From: Delphinapterus leucas
Taxonomy: Eukaryota; Chordata; Mammalia; Artiodactyla; Monodontidae
Assembly: GCF_002288925.2 (NCBI RefSeq)
Contig: NW_022098023.1
Location: forward strand, 33,955,651 to 34,019,650
DNA length: 64,000 nt
Direction of reading: 5' to 3'
Every line of letters starts with the position of its first letter. The stretch's first letter is position 1. Position numbers and translations under genes: made by a program. Below the pieces are notes generated by a model. It had not been told where the DNA came from. It did not search any database and worked only from the letters and a program-made list of their open reading frames with translations. This document shows, in pieces, positions 1 through 13,205 of the stretch.

Positions 1-571
1 TTTGCCCTCTGTTATGTTCGTATTTTCCTCAGCCCTGGAGGGGTGAGATAAGGGCACATGCAACTGTTTTGTGAAAGCAGCAAACTTCATTAGATTACAG
101 GTGTCTGGATATACGTTTTGAACAAATAGATGCCATTTTTAATAAAACTACTTTCTAACAGGAAATGTAATTTATTAAGCCCTTTGTGCTAAAGACAAGT
201 AAAAGATCCTTGTGGATGTTTTTGCAAGGGAGTTCTATTCAAAACTGGAATATATACCTATTTGCCTACTGAGTAATACTTTTCAGTAACATACTCCCTT
301 GTTAATGATTCCACTTAGTTTTCATACAATGAAAGCATTGGATTTCTGGTGTCAAGTAATTTGAAATGATTCCTATTTGTATGCCATCTTCTAATATAAA
401 ATCTCATCGTATATTGTGATTGTTATTGAACAAATATCATTAGTTTTTTAAAGTAAATGATAAAGCTATTCAATACTTTAGTTTTATATATGGAATAAAA
501 GCTAAATTATATATCTGTCTATATGCATTAGATGTTACAAATAACTACATATAACAGTAGCTGCAAAAACA
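1..571. other. AT-rich unassigned DNA
   Basis: No coding frame of useful length, RNA gene or recognised repeat seen. Composition is AT-rich like the rest of the window. Confidence 0.4.
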
Positions 572-665
572 TTAAATCAGTGTATAACTGAATCACTTTG
601 CTGTACACCTGAAACTGACACAACATTGTAAATCAACTATATTCTAGTATAAAATAAAAATTAAA
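572..665 (+). mobile_element. L1 3'-end fragment
   Basis: Matches the terminal 3' UTR of cetartiodactyl L1: 'gaatcactttgctgtacacc', then 'gtaaatcaactatattc', then an A-rich tail. The same phrase recurs at the end of the old L1 at 49191-49345. Only about 90 nt remain, as expected for a severely 5'-truncated insertion. Confidence 0.8.
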
Positions 666-1419
666 TTTAAAACAGAACAAACTTAATTCACGAACACAAA
701 ACAGAACTGGAAATTTTGTGACATTCTCCATTTCTCCCTCCTCATCCACAGCTAACAAATAACAGATAGAATCTTTATATTTAATGGTCTGAGTTGAAGA
801 TTTCAACTTTAATGTTAAAACCTGAGATTCATTTTTATCGGCAGTTTAAAATTTTTTCTTTAACTCATCTGTAGATCCAAATCTGCATAATAACAGTAAG
901 CAGCATACAAAAATTCACACCTGCAATAAACTATTCAGTGACCTAGATACTTTCTTATACACCAAATTAGAGCTGTAAACATCAAATCACAATGAACTCT
1001 GGAACTATTAGGAATTTGTAATCTAAATAGCTTCACTCAGTGCCTACTCCCACATGCTTTTAATTAGAAGAGAGTTTTTAATTAAGTACTCCCATGCACA
1101 AAGTGTCACTTGATGATTTTTTTCATATCAACCTCCCTTACGAAAGCAAATAATCTTTGTGTCAACGGAAGATATTTTCTCTGAAACCAAACTATAAGAA
1201 TTTTAGTTCTGATTTCAAGTTGTTCAGTTGAGGCTCTGCATACTAAAAGAAAACCCCTGTTTTCTGAGAAAATGGTGAGGATCAGATTCACAAAGCAAGG
1301 AGACTGATGGTACCAAGGTATCCAAGAGTCAGTCCCTTACCTCTGCAAATCAGAGACAGGGTATTTCCTCCAGTGATCTTGCAATTGCTTATTAGAGGAA
1401 GTGACAAAATAGAATAGAT
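666..1419. other. Unassigned intergenic DNA
   Basis: AT-rich. A 61-codon frame on the minus strand (1106-1291) has no recognisable motif and is likely chance. Nothing else supported. Confidence 0.35.
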
Positions 1420-1645
1420 TTGGGTTCACATAAATATCTAATCACTGCACTTCCATTCACTAGCTCTTTGAAAATGTGCAAGATAACATTTTTGAGCCTT
1501 AATATCCTATTTGTAAAAGGCACTAAGAATACCTATTTTTTTGAGTTGTTGAGAAGTTTAGATTTAAAATCTATAAAGTGCCCTGAACACAATAGGTGCT
1601 CAGAAAATATTAGCTATACTGTTGGTAATCATTATTGCCTTTATT
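1420..1645 (-). repeat. MIR SINE remnant (antisense)
   Basis: The order of diverged phrases fits the reverse complement of MIR: 'gagccttaatatcctatttg' (consensus: cctcagtttcctcatctgt), then 'aggtgctcagaaaatattag' followed by 'attatt'. MIR is an ancient tRNA-derived SINE found across mammals. The 79-codon frame over this stretch is a by-product. Confidence 0.6.
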
Positions 1646-3445
1646 GCCAGTTTACTTGATCTTAAAAAAGTTCTCATCCGTTTGAGATATCAAGGAATGA
1701 TTGTTTCATAAACACTGCTCAGCATCAGGAAAACATATTTTTCTGTGGCCAACAAATGCAGAAATAAAGACAATATAGGAAATGGTGAGTAGGTGTGAGA
1801 TTATCTAGTTAGAAGGGAAGTATAATGCACAAAGGGCAGCCATTAAAACAAAACATGAATAAGCCTCTGAGTTTCCAGATGCAAACAACACACCTCTGAA
1901 TAATGAAGTCTTAGCCATGAAAATACTCAGGGATTCCAATAATCTCCATCCTGCGCTTGTTTTTACAGGGCCTTCTCTAGGGCTCCATCACGTTGCCTGC
2001 TGTTTGAAGAGTTGGGGAAGGAAAGATTATTGGCACCATTATTACATAACATAAAAAAACATGGCACAGTTTGAATTATGGGCGCATGTATTCTCCCTAG
2101 CACCCTTGCCATTCAGCTTGCTCTCCGGTGGTTTGTTATAAGAAGCCTGAGATAAACCTACAGTCCCATAACTCAGAAGCCTGCTGGTAGCTCTCTGGGT
2201 ACATCCATATGTGGTTATTTGCTGTGGGTTGGCGGGCCAATATAACTTCTCTGGACCAACATAAAATTACTTTAAACCTTTTTTTTCTTACAGACTTTGA
2301 ATTATCCATAAGTATGTTTTAATAAAGATGGCAAAATTATATGGTAGAATTGCCTTGAAAGTTAGGCTCCATAGACAAAGGGAGAGGGAGTTACTCTCTA
2401 GGGTCTGTCTATGCCTGGTATGTCTCTGTTTCCAGGTAATTCTAAGGCAGATAATCTCTGATGTGTAAGTATTATTTAATCATGGAAATGCCTTAACTAT
2501 AGCAGTTTGGATCTATTTTATAGCTGGCATCTTTAATGCTTGATGCTTTTGTCCATCTGTTAGGAACATTAGTCAAAAATTTAAAGAGACATTTATTAAA
2601 AGTAGATTATTATAGTAGATCAAGTACTGAGCACATAAATACAATGTGTATAATTTTTATAAACATGCTTTGTATATGATCTAAAGGATCTTATAAAATA
2701 ATTATTCATGCTATAACTTTAATTACTATATTTTTATTTTAAAATTTAGTTTCAGACAGATTTAAAAATTTCTAACATGCTAAAGGGAATTATTTTTAAT
2801 ACATAAGCATAAGTAATTGATTTCTCTGAAAGTTTAACATTTGAGACTGCATTAAAACTTTTAAGGCAAGCATCATGCTGAAGCACTCTCCTTCTGATAC
2901 TGATGGGAAAAGAAATATGGCTGCTGCTTTCGTGGGTCTCGCCATGTAAGAAGCTTCCCATGCGTAACTTCAAAGTGAGACAAAGTGCTATGGAGTTAAT
3001 TCTTAGGGTGCTTGTGTTGGAGAGTAAATAGGAGACTCTATATAGAGAAGTTTAATAGATGGAAGCAGCAATGTAAGTGGGGAAGGAGGAGGTACTTATC
3101 TTGAGGCATTTAGAAGGAATAACAGGCCTGAATACTCCAAAGCAGTGCAGAGCTTGGTGTGCCATATGTAGAATGGCACACCACTCTATGAAAAGGAGAG
3201 CCAGGGTCACTGACTGAGGGAGAGGGGTAACATATAAGGCTAGAGAAGAAAGTCAGTAGCAAATTATATAGCACTTGGGTGAAGAATTTGGCTAGTGGAC
3301 CTTTTAAAACAATGATTCATACTTACTGAATAATTTCTATATATCCATTCTTTGCTACTGCATTCCTTCTACTTAATACACTATAGACATCACAGAAGAT
3401 TAGAAAACAATTTTTCAAAACTTTAATTTTTTTCTTTAACAACCA
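1646..3445. other. Unassigned intergenic DNA
   Basis: No frame longer than about 75 codons, no RNA gene and no repeat I can name. Short homopolymer runs only. Confidence 0.35.
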
Positions 3446-3567
3446 TTTTTTTTTTTTTTGGCCGTGCCCTGTGGCTTGTGGAATCTTAGTTCTGCGACCA
3501 GGGATCGAACCTGGGCCCCCAGCAGTGGAAGCGAGGAGTTCTAACCACTGGACCAACAGCAAATCCC
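3446..3567 (-). mobile_element. CHR-type tRNA-derived SINE (older copy)
   Basis: Read on the minus strand it opens near 'gggatttgctgttggtccag', has an A-box-like 'tggtccagtggttaga', a B-box-like 'ggttcgatccctgg' and ends 'cacggccaaaaa', with the poly-A shown here as poly-T at 3446-3459. This is the CHR family of cetartiodactyls. Target duplications are no longer clear, so the copy looks older than the five gggcttccctggtggc-type copies. Confidence 0.85.
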
Positions 3568-5347
3568 ATAATTTTTTTTCATTAATGTACAAAGATTCTT
3601 TAAAACTCCATAGAATGAAATGTTAATCTTGAGAAAATAATTTCTTTTCCACAAGTATTTTGAAGGACTTCACTGAATAAAATTTGAATTTAGGGGAAAT
3701 TGAGAATGTTTCTCTCCCCCCATCTAATCCTAGGAAATGTTGTCTATTAAAAAAAAAATAAGAATGAGAATGATATCCTCAACTTAAGTGAATACATGAT
3801 AGAAATATTGAGATAATTGGAAGGAGAGAGAAGTAGGGATAAATTAAATAAGGACTAAAAATTAGAAAATTTTGGTTAAAAGCATCAGTGTTCTACCTCT
3901 TTGGTTATTTCTATAACTAAATTTTAAAACAATTTAGTTGCTTTTCTTAATAAAAACATTAAGATCAAAATTATCTTTTAAAAGGTCCAGTTTTTAGCCA
4001 CATGATACTAAGAATATGAAAGAAAAGTTTCAGTTTATTTTTATAATATTAGTTTATTAGGTTTATTTATCTACTTTGTATAAATCACATGAAAGCTATA
4101 TCTGATTTATTCATTCATTCATTCATTCAAACACATTTTATTGACCATATACTGGGTGCTTAGACTGTATTAATAAGCCAAACAGTATTCCATAACATCC
4201 TGGAAGTAATAGTCCAACTGTACAAACGAGGCTAAGCTAAAACATGTTGTAGGAATATAAAACTTAGGCACATCAATATTTCTGTGAAGTAGAAAAATAG
4301 TTTAACATTGGTTTTAAGCTCCTTACTAATTACTGTATCTACCACAGATTATGTATAAGCACTCAATTAGCTTATCGTTGAAGGTGAAATTTGCAAATAT
4401 TTAGACTCTCTATTTCCTAAATTTACTGTAGGCTATTTCTATTTCCTTATGCTTTAATTCTTGAAGCTATCAGACATTTTGCAAACATTTACATTACAAT
4501 ATACATTTAAAAAAATTTTGGAAAACTTTACTTTTCTGATTACCTTCTACTGTAGATATTAAAACGTGAAATTTAAACAGATTTTGTACAAATATTTCCA
4601 AGGTTTAGACCAAACCTCAAAGTGGACAGTTGGGAGAGTGTTACATTTGGGAAACAGGCTTATGTTTTGTTTTGTTTGTCCTCTGGATTTTTAATTCCTT
4701 ATTTTTGCTTCATTCAAATGGGTTTATTGAAGATTTGATTTACTTTTCTTTTTCACATAGCTGTGTGTTTCTCAATAGGTAAAAGCTGAGTAATATATTA
4801 ATATTTAATTGTTCATTTAATCTCACTTCAAGGTGGAAAGGCTATAGTTCATTGATATTGATGAAATAACCCAAGTGGCTTTCACATAAATAGCAACAAA
4901 TGTGCACAACTGTTACATTACACGGTATATTTAACAACACCTCTAAGAAGTAAGATGGGAGCTCAGTCTTTCCTGATGGAGATATATCTGAATGCATTCA
5001 AAGAAAATTTGGTTCTGCAAGCTTGGAGGAAGTAATTGTCATTCAACAGAAATCAACTAGCTTTGCATATCAGTAAAACACATACACACACTCTTATCTA
5101 TTTTCTGAGTGCTCTGTACTGATATCAAATATATATTTATGAGAACTAGAAACGTTGTATTCTTTTCAGTCACTTAAATTCAATGTAACTATGAAATTAA
5201 CTTTGAGAATATGTGAAAAATGTTACTTCCTACATAAGTGAAGATAGAATAAAACCCACAAGTTTTATATCAGGCTATGTAGTTTTTATATTCACATTTG
5301 TCCCCCAGATGTCATATAAGTAATTATTTTTTGTTGTTTATTTTTAG
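3568..5347. other. Unassigned DNA with a short (ATTC)n tract
   Basis: Contains an (ATTC)5 array at about 4109-4128 followed by 'attgaccatatactgggtgc', which resembles an ancient L2/MIR-age repeat in antisense. No coding or RNA signal recognised in the remainder. Confidence 0.35.
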
Positions 5348-8063
5348 ATGGAAGACTGTATTTGAAAACTACTGTCATGTACTGAATCTTTCCTGTTGAA
5401 GAAGTCCATGTTATAGTAAAGAACTTTGCAGTCAGACATTCGTCATTGGAAAGTTTGGGGAAAAAAATAAAGTCCTTTTAAGGGAACTTCCTCAATTTTG
5501 TGTATTAATGTTCTTTAAAAGTTTAAGTATTCTACAAAAAAAAAAAAGTTTCCTTCATTGATTTTCACCTGTGGTTCATACCAGAGACCTGAGAATGTTT
5601 GTAAATGTACAAGTATCAAACTTCTTACAGTTAATAATTGCAACTTTGCTGCTGGACACTTGTATATGGAGTCAAAGGCAGGTCTCAATAAGACCTAGCT
5701 TTGTTTTTTTAATGGAATGAACCATTTTCCTCTTCTGAAAATTCTGTATCTGAGCACATCAAGAGACGCTTGTAGCACTGGTCACCCAGACTTACAGAAT
5801 TATGTCCTCCAGAAACCAGCAAGAACACTTGGAAATGAACTTGTAGGGGACATAGAGGATTCCTAAAAAGTCAATAAATCAAAGAGTAATATTCTGTTAC
5901 ATTCTATTTTAAACTCTCTAATTGTGTGTTTTCTCCTGAAGATTTTTGTTCATGTACTTTCCAAAAGACCAACAAATGGATATTGACAACAACCCCGTGA
6001 AATAACATTTTGCATACCTGAAAAGAAGCATTGGAGATAAGCCAAAAAGTTTCACCGAAGGTCTTTTTTCCTTAAAAACATATAAACGTAACATGTTTTC
6101 ATTCCAAACTGGTAGTGGTATATAGAATTTAAAATGATCGTTACGCTTCTTCTTCAAACTGTTGGTCACATGTACAGTATATAAACATAAAACATACAAG
6201 GAAGGTATTATGTATGCAGTAGTATACTAGAGTTTAGGAAAATGAAAATTTTAGAAAATACGTTTTGTCACCCTGTTGGTCAGAAAGACACCTTTCTGGT
6301 TTTAACGCATGCAGGCATGTAAATATTTGTCTGGAGTCACAGTATTAATGAATGAGATCTTAAGCATCTGGTGACATCAGAACTCTGTGTCAGCCACTTT
6401 TATTTGTATATTGAACCCTAGTTAGTGCCCCAAACTGCACTATTGAGAATGGATTGTGGCTGAACAGTAAATCAAAACACCAGAAATATTTTTATATGTT
6501 AATGTCATATTATGTTAATGTTGCTGAAAGACAAAACCTAACAAACCCTTGATCCTTGATGTATCAGTCCAATACCATGTAGCGCTGAGTGATAAAGTTA
6601 AAATGTGTTGTGCTTCCCACCCTGGTCAGAGGGAAGGGTGCCTACGTGTTATTTTCACTGTCTTTTTGAAAGTTACAGTATGTGTTTTCACTTTTGTGCA
6701 GATAACTGGAAGTCAAGCTGCGAACAGTGTTTATTACATGCTGAAGTTACCTTCTCTTTCTTTTTACATATTTGGAGTTACACCTTTAAAGACTGATACG
6801 TGAATCAGTATAGCTGGACATTTTATGATTTTGCTGTCATCTTACAATTTTATGATCATAACATTATTTATTATCATAAATAGCAAAATCTTAAATGACC
6901 AAGAAAACTAGCTTAAAAATGTTTAAAGATAGTTCTCATTTGGTATTAATGATTTGAAAAGAAATTAACATTATAGACACACTGGCACTAAGCTTCTATA
7001 GTTTTTTAGGTCTTCCTTGCAATACTGGAACATATTTCTTTTGTGTAGCTCGCTATTAACCAGCTAAGACCATTTTTAATGCAATAAAAAGGTTATATAT
7101 ACAGTTCCTATTTTTAGCTTGCTTAAAAGGGAGCAATATTTTTATTTAAAACACTGTTAGTGAATGCTTTGTAGAAACTTGGTTTTCTAAGCATAGTTCT
7201 TCCATAACCTTCTTTTGTTATTTGAGCACAAGAGATTCTATTCCTTGTTGTATGTATCTCTTGTTTTTCCCTGTATGCAGTCTTTAAAGGATTACAACAC
7301 TTAAAACAGAGGAACTTGTGGCAAGCTTTTGAATCATACATTTTTTGAAAGTTTTTTTAAAAGCCTACAACTTCCATAAGTAGTAAAATCAGCCATTGCT
7401 CCGCTTCTTGCATAGAGTCACCTGTTAAGTAGGTTAAATAGTTTTAAAATACATACTTTCCAGACCTTTGAGAATGTTTTAGTGTTTGGTTTGCTATAAA
7501 AGGAAATTTTAGCAAGGATTAAAGAAAAAAGCTATCAGCTATATGCTACGAGAGAATCTTACTAACATGTTGTAAATATTGCAAGTCATGAAATGTTATT
7601 TTAAGTCTGTAACTTAAGATTTTTTTCCCCTTTATTAGTTATACAGGTTGGTTTAAAATTTGTTTTTTGGTTTAAACAAGTAAAATTGTGCCCATTTTAT
7701 GGTTTCCATGCTTTTGTAATCCTAAAATTATTAATGTCTGGTTGTTCTATATTATAACCACATTTGCGCTCTATGCAAGCCCTTGGAACAGAACATACTC
7801 ATCTTCATGTAGGACCTATGAAAATTGTCTATTTTTATCTATATATTTAAAGTTTTCTAAAAATGATAAAAGGTTATTACGAATTTTGTTGTACAAAATC
7901 TGTACAAAAATCTGTTTTTACATCATAATGCAAGAATTGGAAATTTTTCTATGGTAGCCTAGTTCTTGAGCCTGGTTTCAATGTGAGAACCACGTTTACT
8001 GTTATTGTATTTAATTTTCTTTTTCTTTTCAACAATCTCCTAATAAAACTGTCTGAAATCTCC
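5348..8063 (+). other. Repeat-free stretch; possible terminal exon and 3' UTR
   Basis: Seen: a pyrimidine-rich acceptor-like run ending TAG at 5345-5347, a short open frame after it (…GRLYLKTTVMY then stop at about 5383-5385), then 2.7 kb with no recognisable interspersed repeat. It ends at an AATAAA (8042-8047) followed by a T-rich stretch. Other AATAAA signals lie near 5467, 5872 and 7082, and a Pumilio-like TGTAAATA at about 7571. This layout would fit the last exon and long 3' UTR of a host gene. I do not recognise the peptide, and acceptor-like strings and AATAAA are common by chance in AT-rich DNA. Confidence 0.2.
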
Positions 8064-9159
8064 CTGTGACTTTATTTACAGTTCTTCTTTATTAAATTTT
8101 GTGAAATGCATAGCATTGAAGGAATATTCACTTTCTAATGGGAGGCATCTCAAAACAACATAAGTCAGCTCTTTACAATGTGAAGGGAACAATGCTCAAT
8201 GATTTTATTTAACATGCAACTGCTTCTATCTCTAATATGAATTACTGTGGTGAAAAACATCATAAAAGCACACTCTGTAGTTATTGTTTAACAAGCAGAT
8301 TTTCCATATTTTGTTTCTTGCCAGCTAAGCAAACTGCCCACATATACATGATTTATTTATGTACATTTCTCAGTTTATGAAGCTGTTATTTGTACCTTTT
8401 TCCTTTATATTCTTATATTCCCATGATTCTTATTTCACAAAGCTTTGTGCTGAATAATGTAAAGTAGACATGTTGATGGAACAAAATATATTATTCCCAT
8501 ATCTGTAAGAGTGTAGATTTGTAACTCTAACTCAGTGTTTTGCTTTCAGTCTCTATCATTGGAAAAAAATGCCTTTAGAAACTTTGCAATTCCTATAGCC
8601 TTTAATAATATATAAACGTTTTAATCAATCCACAATGCAGCACTCAAAGAAATATTGGGTTACTATCTCTGTGAATACTCTAAACATTCCCAAAAGAATG
8701 GAAAATGAATTTTTTTCTGTCTAAAGAGATTATTTCAATGAATTAACAAATTATGATTTATCCCTAATAAAACCTCAAATGTTTATATGACCATTACAAA
8801 CACATTTTTGTCTTCTGTCCTCATATGCTTTTGTCAGTTAAGACTTGTACTAGAATATCATACAGCCTCTGGATGTTAGTGGCATTTGGTGATGATTTAC
8901 GGTTTCTCCCCATGTTTTTATTGGCATTAGCAAATTTACAATATGAACAAAAGTTATTTATTACTAGAGAAGAGCAAATTATAAATAAAGGTTACATGGA
9001 TTGCATTTTTACATATGAGAAGTAGGGATGTTAATAGAATTAAAATATTATTGTAAGTGACATTGTAAATATATCACTTTTCCTCATGTGTAGGCTTGGT
9101 GCTAACATTTATCTTTCATATGTACAACTGGTATATAAAAGCTGAACCAAACCTCATTT
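8064..9159. other. Unassigned intergenic DNA
   Basis: AT-rich, no named repeat and no convincing frame. The 66-codon plus frame at 8825-9025 has no motif. Confidence 0.35.
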
Positions 9160-9290
9160 ATTCCTTTAAACAGATTCATTAATAAAGCCTCTGTTCTGCA
9201 CAAAGCACTGTGCTAAATGTTGTAATGAATGAAAACATAGCTGTTTTCCCAGAGGAGCTTATAATTTTGTTGGAATAGGAAGTCTTACTT
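9160..9290 (+). repeat. Ancient mammalian repeat remnant (MIR/L2 age)
   Basis: 'gcacaaagcactgtgctaaa' followed by 'cagaggagcttataat' resembles the common 'gcactgtgctaggtgctggg … aaggagcttacag' ancient repeat. It is too diverged to name the family with confidence. Confidence 0.4.
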
Positions 9291-10199
9291 TCAGCAAGAG
9301 AAGATTCACTCAGCATCTTCTAGACTGTCATGGATATAGAGCTAGTATTAAGAGGGCATTGGCTTAGACGCCTTCCTACTAAGTGGTAACAATCTGGTGA
9401 CCCATTTTGTACCTTCATCTTCTAGCGACTAATATAAGACAGTTTGGGGGTCAGATAATTCTGTAGAGATTGAGAAAGTGGATGAATACATTTTCTTTTC
9501 ATGTTGTTTTTCATGTATTTCAGTCACATCACTCTTCTTACCAAGGCTCACAAACTTTGTTTTAAATAAGTAGCCTGTTCGCAAAAATCATCAACAAACA
9601 ATAAATTCCTAATATTCAGATTATTGAGTATAGAGGTACAATATTCAATTCTTATCATCCAGCATCTATGTGGCTAGGGCAAGTAATGGCCTAAAATGAT
9701 TCAACCACAGAGCATAAATCCCTAAATGCCAAATGAGTGTGTTAGGTAATGAGTGACATTTGTAGTGGCAGCATCATTTACATTTATAGGTTAATGAGCT
9801 AGAGATTTTGGCTTGAAATATTGCATCTGTTAGGACTCCTTTGGTTGGCTGTAACAAAACGAATTCCTGCAAGTCTAAAGAGCAAAAGGAATTGGTTAGG
9901 ACGACAGAGGGATGCACATGGGACCTCAAGCCAGGATTGCAACCAACCCCCAGGGACCAGGGCTCCTCTTCAACTTCCATCTTTCTGCTCCTCTCAGTGA
10001 CTCTGCTTCTTTCTCCTCTCATTGCTGACATACATTCCTCTTGGTTCCTCTATTATTCAGGAGCATAAGACCCCACCCACTGAAGTGAACCAATCATTTT
10101 TTCTCTCTTGTCTTAAGTCAGAATCCCTGAGTTCTAATTGTCTGGAGCCAGAGCACATGGCAGTAAGGTAGCTTGGCACTACAAATAGATGAATCTGAG
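9291..10199. other. Unassigned DNA
   Basis: Overlapping small frames on both strands at 9774-10068 are probably chance. The phrase 'tttggttggctgtaacaaaa' near 9840 resembles an old interspersed repeat I cannot name. Confidence 0.3.
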
Positions 10200-10334
10200 G
10201 AATTTTAGAAACTACTGTGTCCAATTAAATTTGAATCTCTGGGGATTGGGGCTGTGGCATCAGGATATTTAAGTTCCTAGGGTGATGAGTTCCTAGGGTG
10301 ATTCTAATGAGCAGCTAAAGTTGAGGACCACTGT
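10200..10334 (+). mobile_element. MER5-like hAT nonautonomous DNA transposon remnant
   Basis: The end 'gctaaagttgaggaccactg' and the upstream 'ctctggggattggggctgtg' follow the MER5A consensus 3' half (…agaaactctgggggtggggc … ctaaagtttgagaaccactg). The copy is truncated and carries an internal 16-bp tandem duplication (10272-10303, unit agttcctagggtgatg with one mismatch). Confidence 0.7.
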
Positions 10335-11404
10335 CTGGGAGGATGGCAAGTATTACATAGAAAATGACTAGTGGGCCTTCTGTTGTGGGGTAAGGGGGGT
10401 AGTTGGAGTGAGTGGGGGCCATTGTGAGCTGTGCAGACACTATAGAAGACAACTAATAGTTCTTTAAAATCATAAAAATTACATAAAATCTATACAATAA
10501 TTCATATATTTTTAAAAAGTAATTCTAGCATTGTGAATCTAATTCTGAATTGAATATGAATCTACAAACCTCCCAATCAGGTTTAATAGAAGTCACATTA
10601 TTTTTTCTACATAAAATTATTGATTAATATGACCTTAGAACTAACTACACAGGGAGGTAAAAATTCTATTTCAATCATTACTGAAGCTTATTCCCTCTGA
10701 ATGACCTCAGTCCAAACATTTTTCACAGTCCATACCATTTGGGGAGAACCCCTCGAGTTTTCATGCCTAGAATCTAGTTTTCGAGAAGCTGTCCTAAGCC
10801 CTTCCCTTTGGAGAGACTCCAGGTTTGTGGGAGAAAAAATTGACACAGTGTGGTGTAATTCTCAATGTGGAGGAGAGGAATATTTAAGACAATTAATTTG
10901 TAATTGGGAAATTACATGTGAAAGGAGGTAATGTTTCTATGCTTTATTTGAACTGGTAAAATGTCAATCAACACAAGTAGACTTGTGATAAGTTTTGCAT
11001 ACAGAACGTAATACCTGGAGCGACCACTGAAAGTGCTGTTATCAATATATATGCTCTACAAGAATACAGGTAAATCAAAATGGAATTCAACACTGTAGCA
11101 AGATTAGTGCCCAGATAAAAAGTAAATATTTTAGGGTAATTCATCAAGAACTTTAAGATAACTTTGCTAGTAGTTTCCACCTCTCTTAGGCACTTTGGCT
11201 GCTCTTTCAACAATGCTAATTGTGTGCCAAACTTTGTCTACTACTACAGATTAAGATAAGTTGGTTGATACACCTCTAGCACAATGCATCTCTATTTTCT
11301 ACTTATTGGGTGTACTCACATCCAATAATATATTTCAAACTGATTTTTTTTTAAATGTAGAAACTGAAATGGTAACTATTGAGTTGTTAACATTTGTTTT
11401 TAAT
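10335..11404. other. Unassigned intergenic DNA
   Basis: No named repeat, RNA or convincing coding frame. Small frames at 10701-10931 (+) and 10968-11213 (-) have no recognisable motif. Confidence 0.35.
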
Positions 11405-11660
11405 TTTTTAATTTAATTTTTATTTTATATTGGAATATAGTTGGTTTACAATGTTGTGTTAGTTTCAGGTATACAGCAAAGTGATTCAGTTATACATATA
11501 CATATATCCATTCTTTTTCAGATCCTTTTTCCATTTAGGTTATTGCAGAACATTGAGTAGAGTTCCCTGTGCTATACAGTAGGTCCTTGTTGATTATCTA
11601 TTTTATATATACAGTAGTATGTATATGTTAATCCCAAGCTCCTAATTTATCCCTCCCCTA
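11405..11660 (-). mobile_element. L1 3'-end fragment (antisense)
   Basis: 'ggtttacaatgttgtgttag', 'gtgattcagttatacata' and 'aggtccttgttgattatc' are the reverse complement of the cetartiodactyl L1 3' UTR, the same order as at the poly-A end of L1-A (24102 onward). About 250 nt remain, a typical 5'-truncated insertion. Confidence 0.8.
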
Positions 11661-12820
11661 CTAACAATTGTGTTTTAGAAATCCCATTGTTAACTTCTAC
11701 CTATACCTCGAGTGTGGGGAGCTGATGTTGATACCAGTCAGTCCTTTTTTACTGACTCATTTTTTTAGATTTACAAAGGAAAAGAGTCTCCCATTGAGAT
11801 GGATCTTTTTTTTAAGTCCATCTGGTTGTTACGTGTCTCAGTTCATTTATGATGAATGTCTTTTGGCTCCTTCCATTAATAAATTTTGATGCTTCTTAGT
11901 ATATGCTTTACATGATTTGCTTTCACTTTTCCCGCAGATAGCTACTATGAGATAATAGGTACACAACAGGGTCTATGAAAATGGGAAAGTTCTTGGAAAA
12001 TGAAGTTCCCAGCAATGTCAACAGAACTGGTCAAGAATGGAGAATCAGATCAAGGAACCAACAGGCAAATCATCTAACAGAACAATGTATTTTTAGGGGA
12101 CAACAGTCAAGATGGGGGTGGTAGAAAATTCTTAATTGACTAACATAAATGATGCTTTAGCATCGATATTTGACAATTATTTAAAACTATCTCTAGGTTT
12201 TGGGGACACCGCCTCATCCCTGGGGAAGTTTTCACCTGCAGTTGCCTCAGTGTAGCCAAATGTACGTCTATTTTGGTAGGTTACTTAGGAGTCCTCTTTT
12301 ATCTGCTGAGTATTCAGTGTTAGGCCCAGGGGTCTTCTGCTCATTCTTGCATCTGTACCACATGTATCCACAGTAAGCACTTAGGTATTCTTTACCCCAA
12401 CAAACGCCTCTAATGTTGGAGCATTGTTCCAAATGCAGCCAACCCTCCTTGTACCTTTGTCAGAAGAGTGAGCCAGACACACATTTCTACCAGGTGAAAT
12501 TCCAGCCTGAGATAGACACTGGTCCTCTGTGTCCAATAACCTCAGATCCTCCGAGTGGTCCTCTTGAGGTGTCTTTAGATTTTAGATGAGAGACAGACAC
12601 CTGTCATCTCCTATGGGTGATTGGAGGGGATTGGACCTGGAAAAAGCCACAGCCCTCAACAACAACAATCTGTTTACCTCAATTCTTTACCCCATATCTT
12701 TCATCTCTTTTACAGTCTGTAGGTGTATGGACAGCTGAGGCCACAAAAGTAGTTTTCAGATAGCTATTTGCAAGCTCTGCATGATGACCTTGCATCTTAC
12801 CTTGGAAGGTGGTATCCATT
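11661..12820. other. Unassigned intergenic DNA
   Basis: Slightly less AT-rich from 12200 to 12750. No frame of interest or repeat I can name. Confidence 0.3.
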
Positions 12821-13205
12821 TTATTCATTTATTGATTAATTTATCAAAAATTACCTTTAATATTTTGGAGATAATTATAGACTAAATACAGCTATAAGAA
12901 ATAATAAAGAGGCATCCCATATATACTTCACACATTTTCTTCAAGGATAACATTTTGCATAAATATAGTATAGTGTCAAAACCGGGAAATAAACATTGAT
13001 ATCACCTACCAACTTTATTCAGATTCCATCAGATTTACATGCACTCATTTGTGTGTGTGTTAAATATGTTTAGTTCTGTACAATCTTATCACAAGTGTAG
13101 ATTCCTATGAGTGCCACCACAGTCCAGATACAGAATATTTCCATCACAGGGATCCCTCATGCTACCTTTTTATAGCTACAATCATTAATGTCTCTCCCTA
13201 CCTTT
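12821..13205 (-). mobile_element. Old L1 (L1M-type) 3' UTR fragment (antisense)
   Basis: 'ggagataattatagact', 'gtccagatacagaatatttcc' and 'gggatccctcatgctacc' match the antisense of the old mammalian L1M 3' UTR phrase series (…gatacagaacatttccatcac…gatccctcatgttgcc). It is diverged and has no poly-A end or target duplication I can see. Confidence 0.6.

Noticed and set aside
3446..3567. Possible tRNA gene (A/B boxes)
   Set aside because: The boxes belong to a tRNA-derived SINE with a poly-A end; no cloverleaf and no anticodon arm can be supported.
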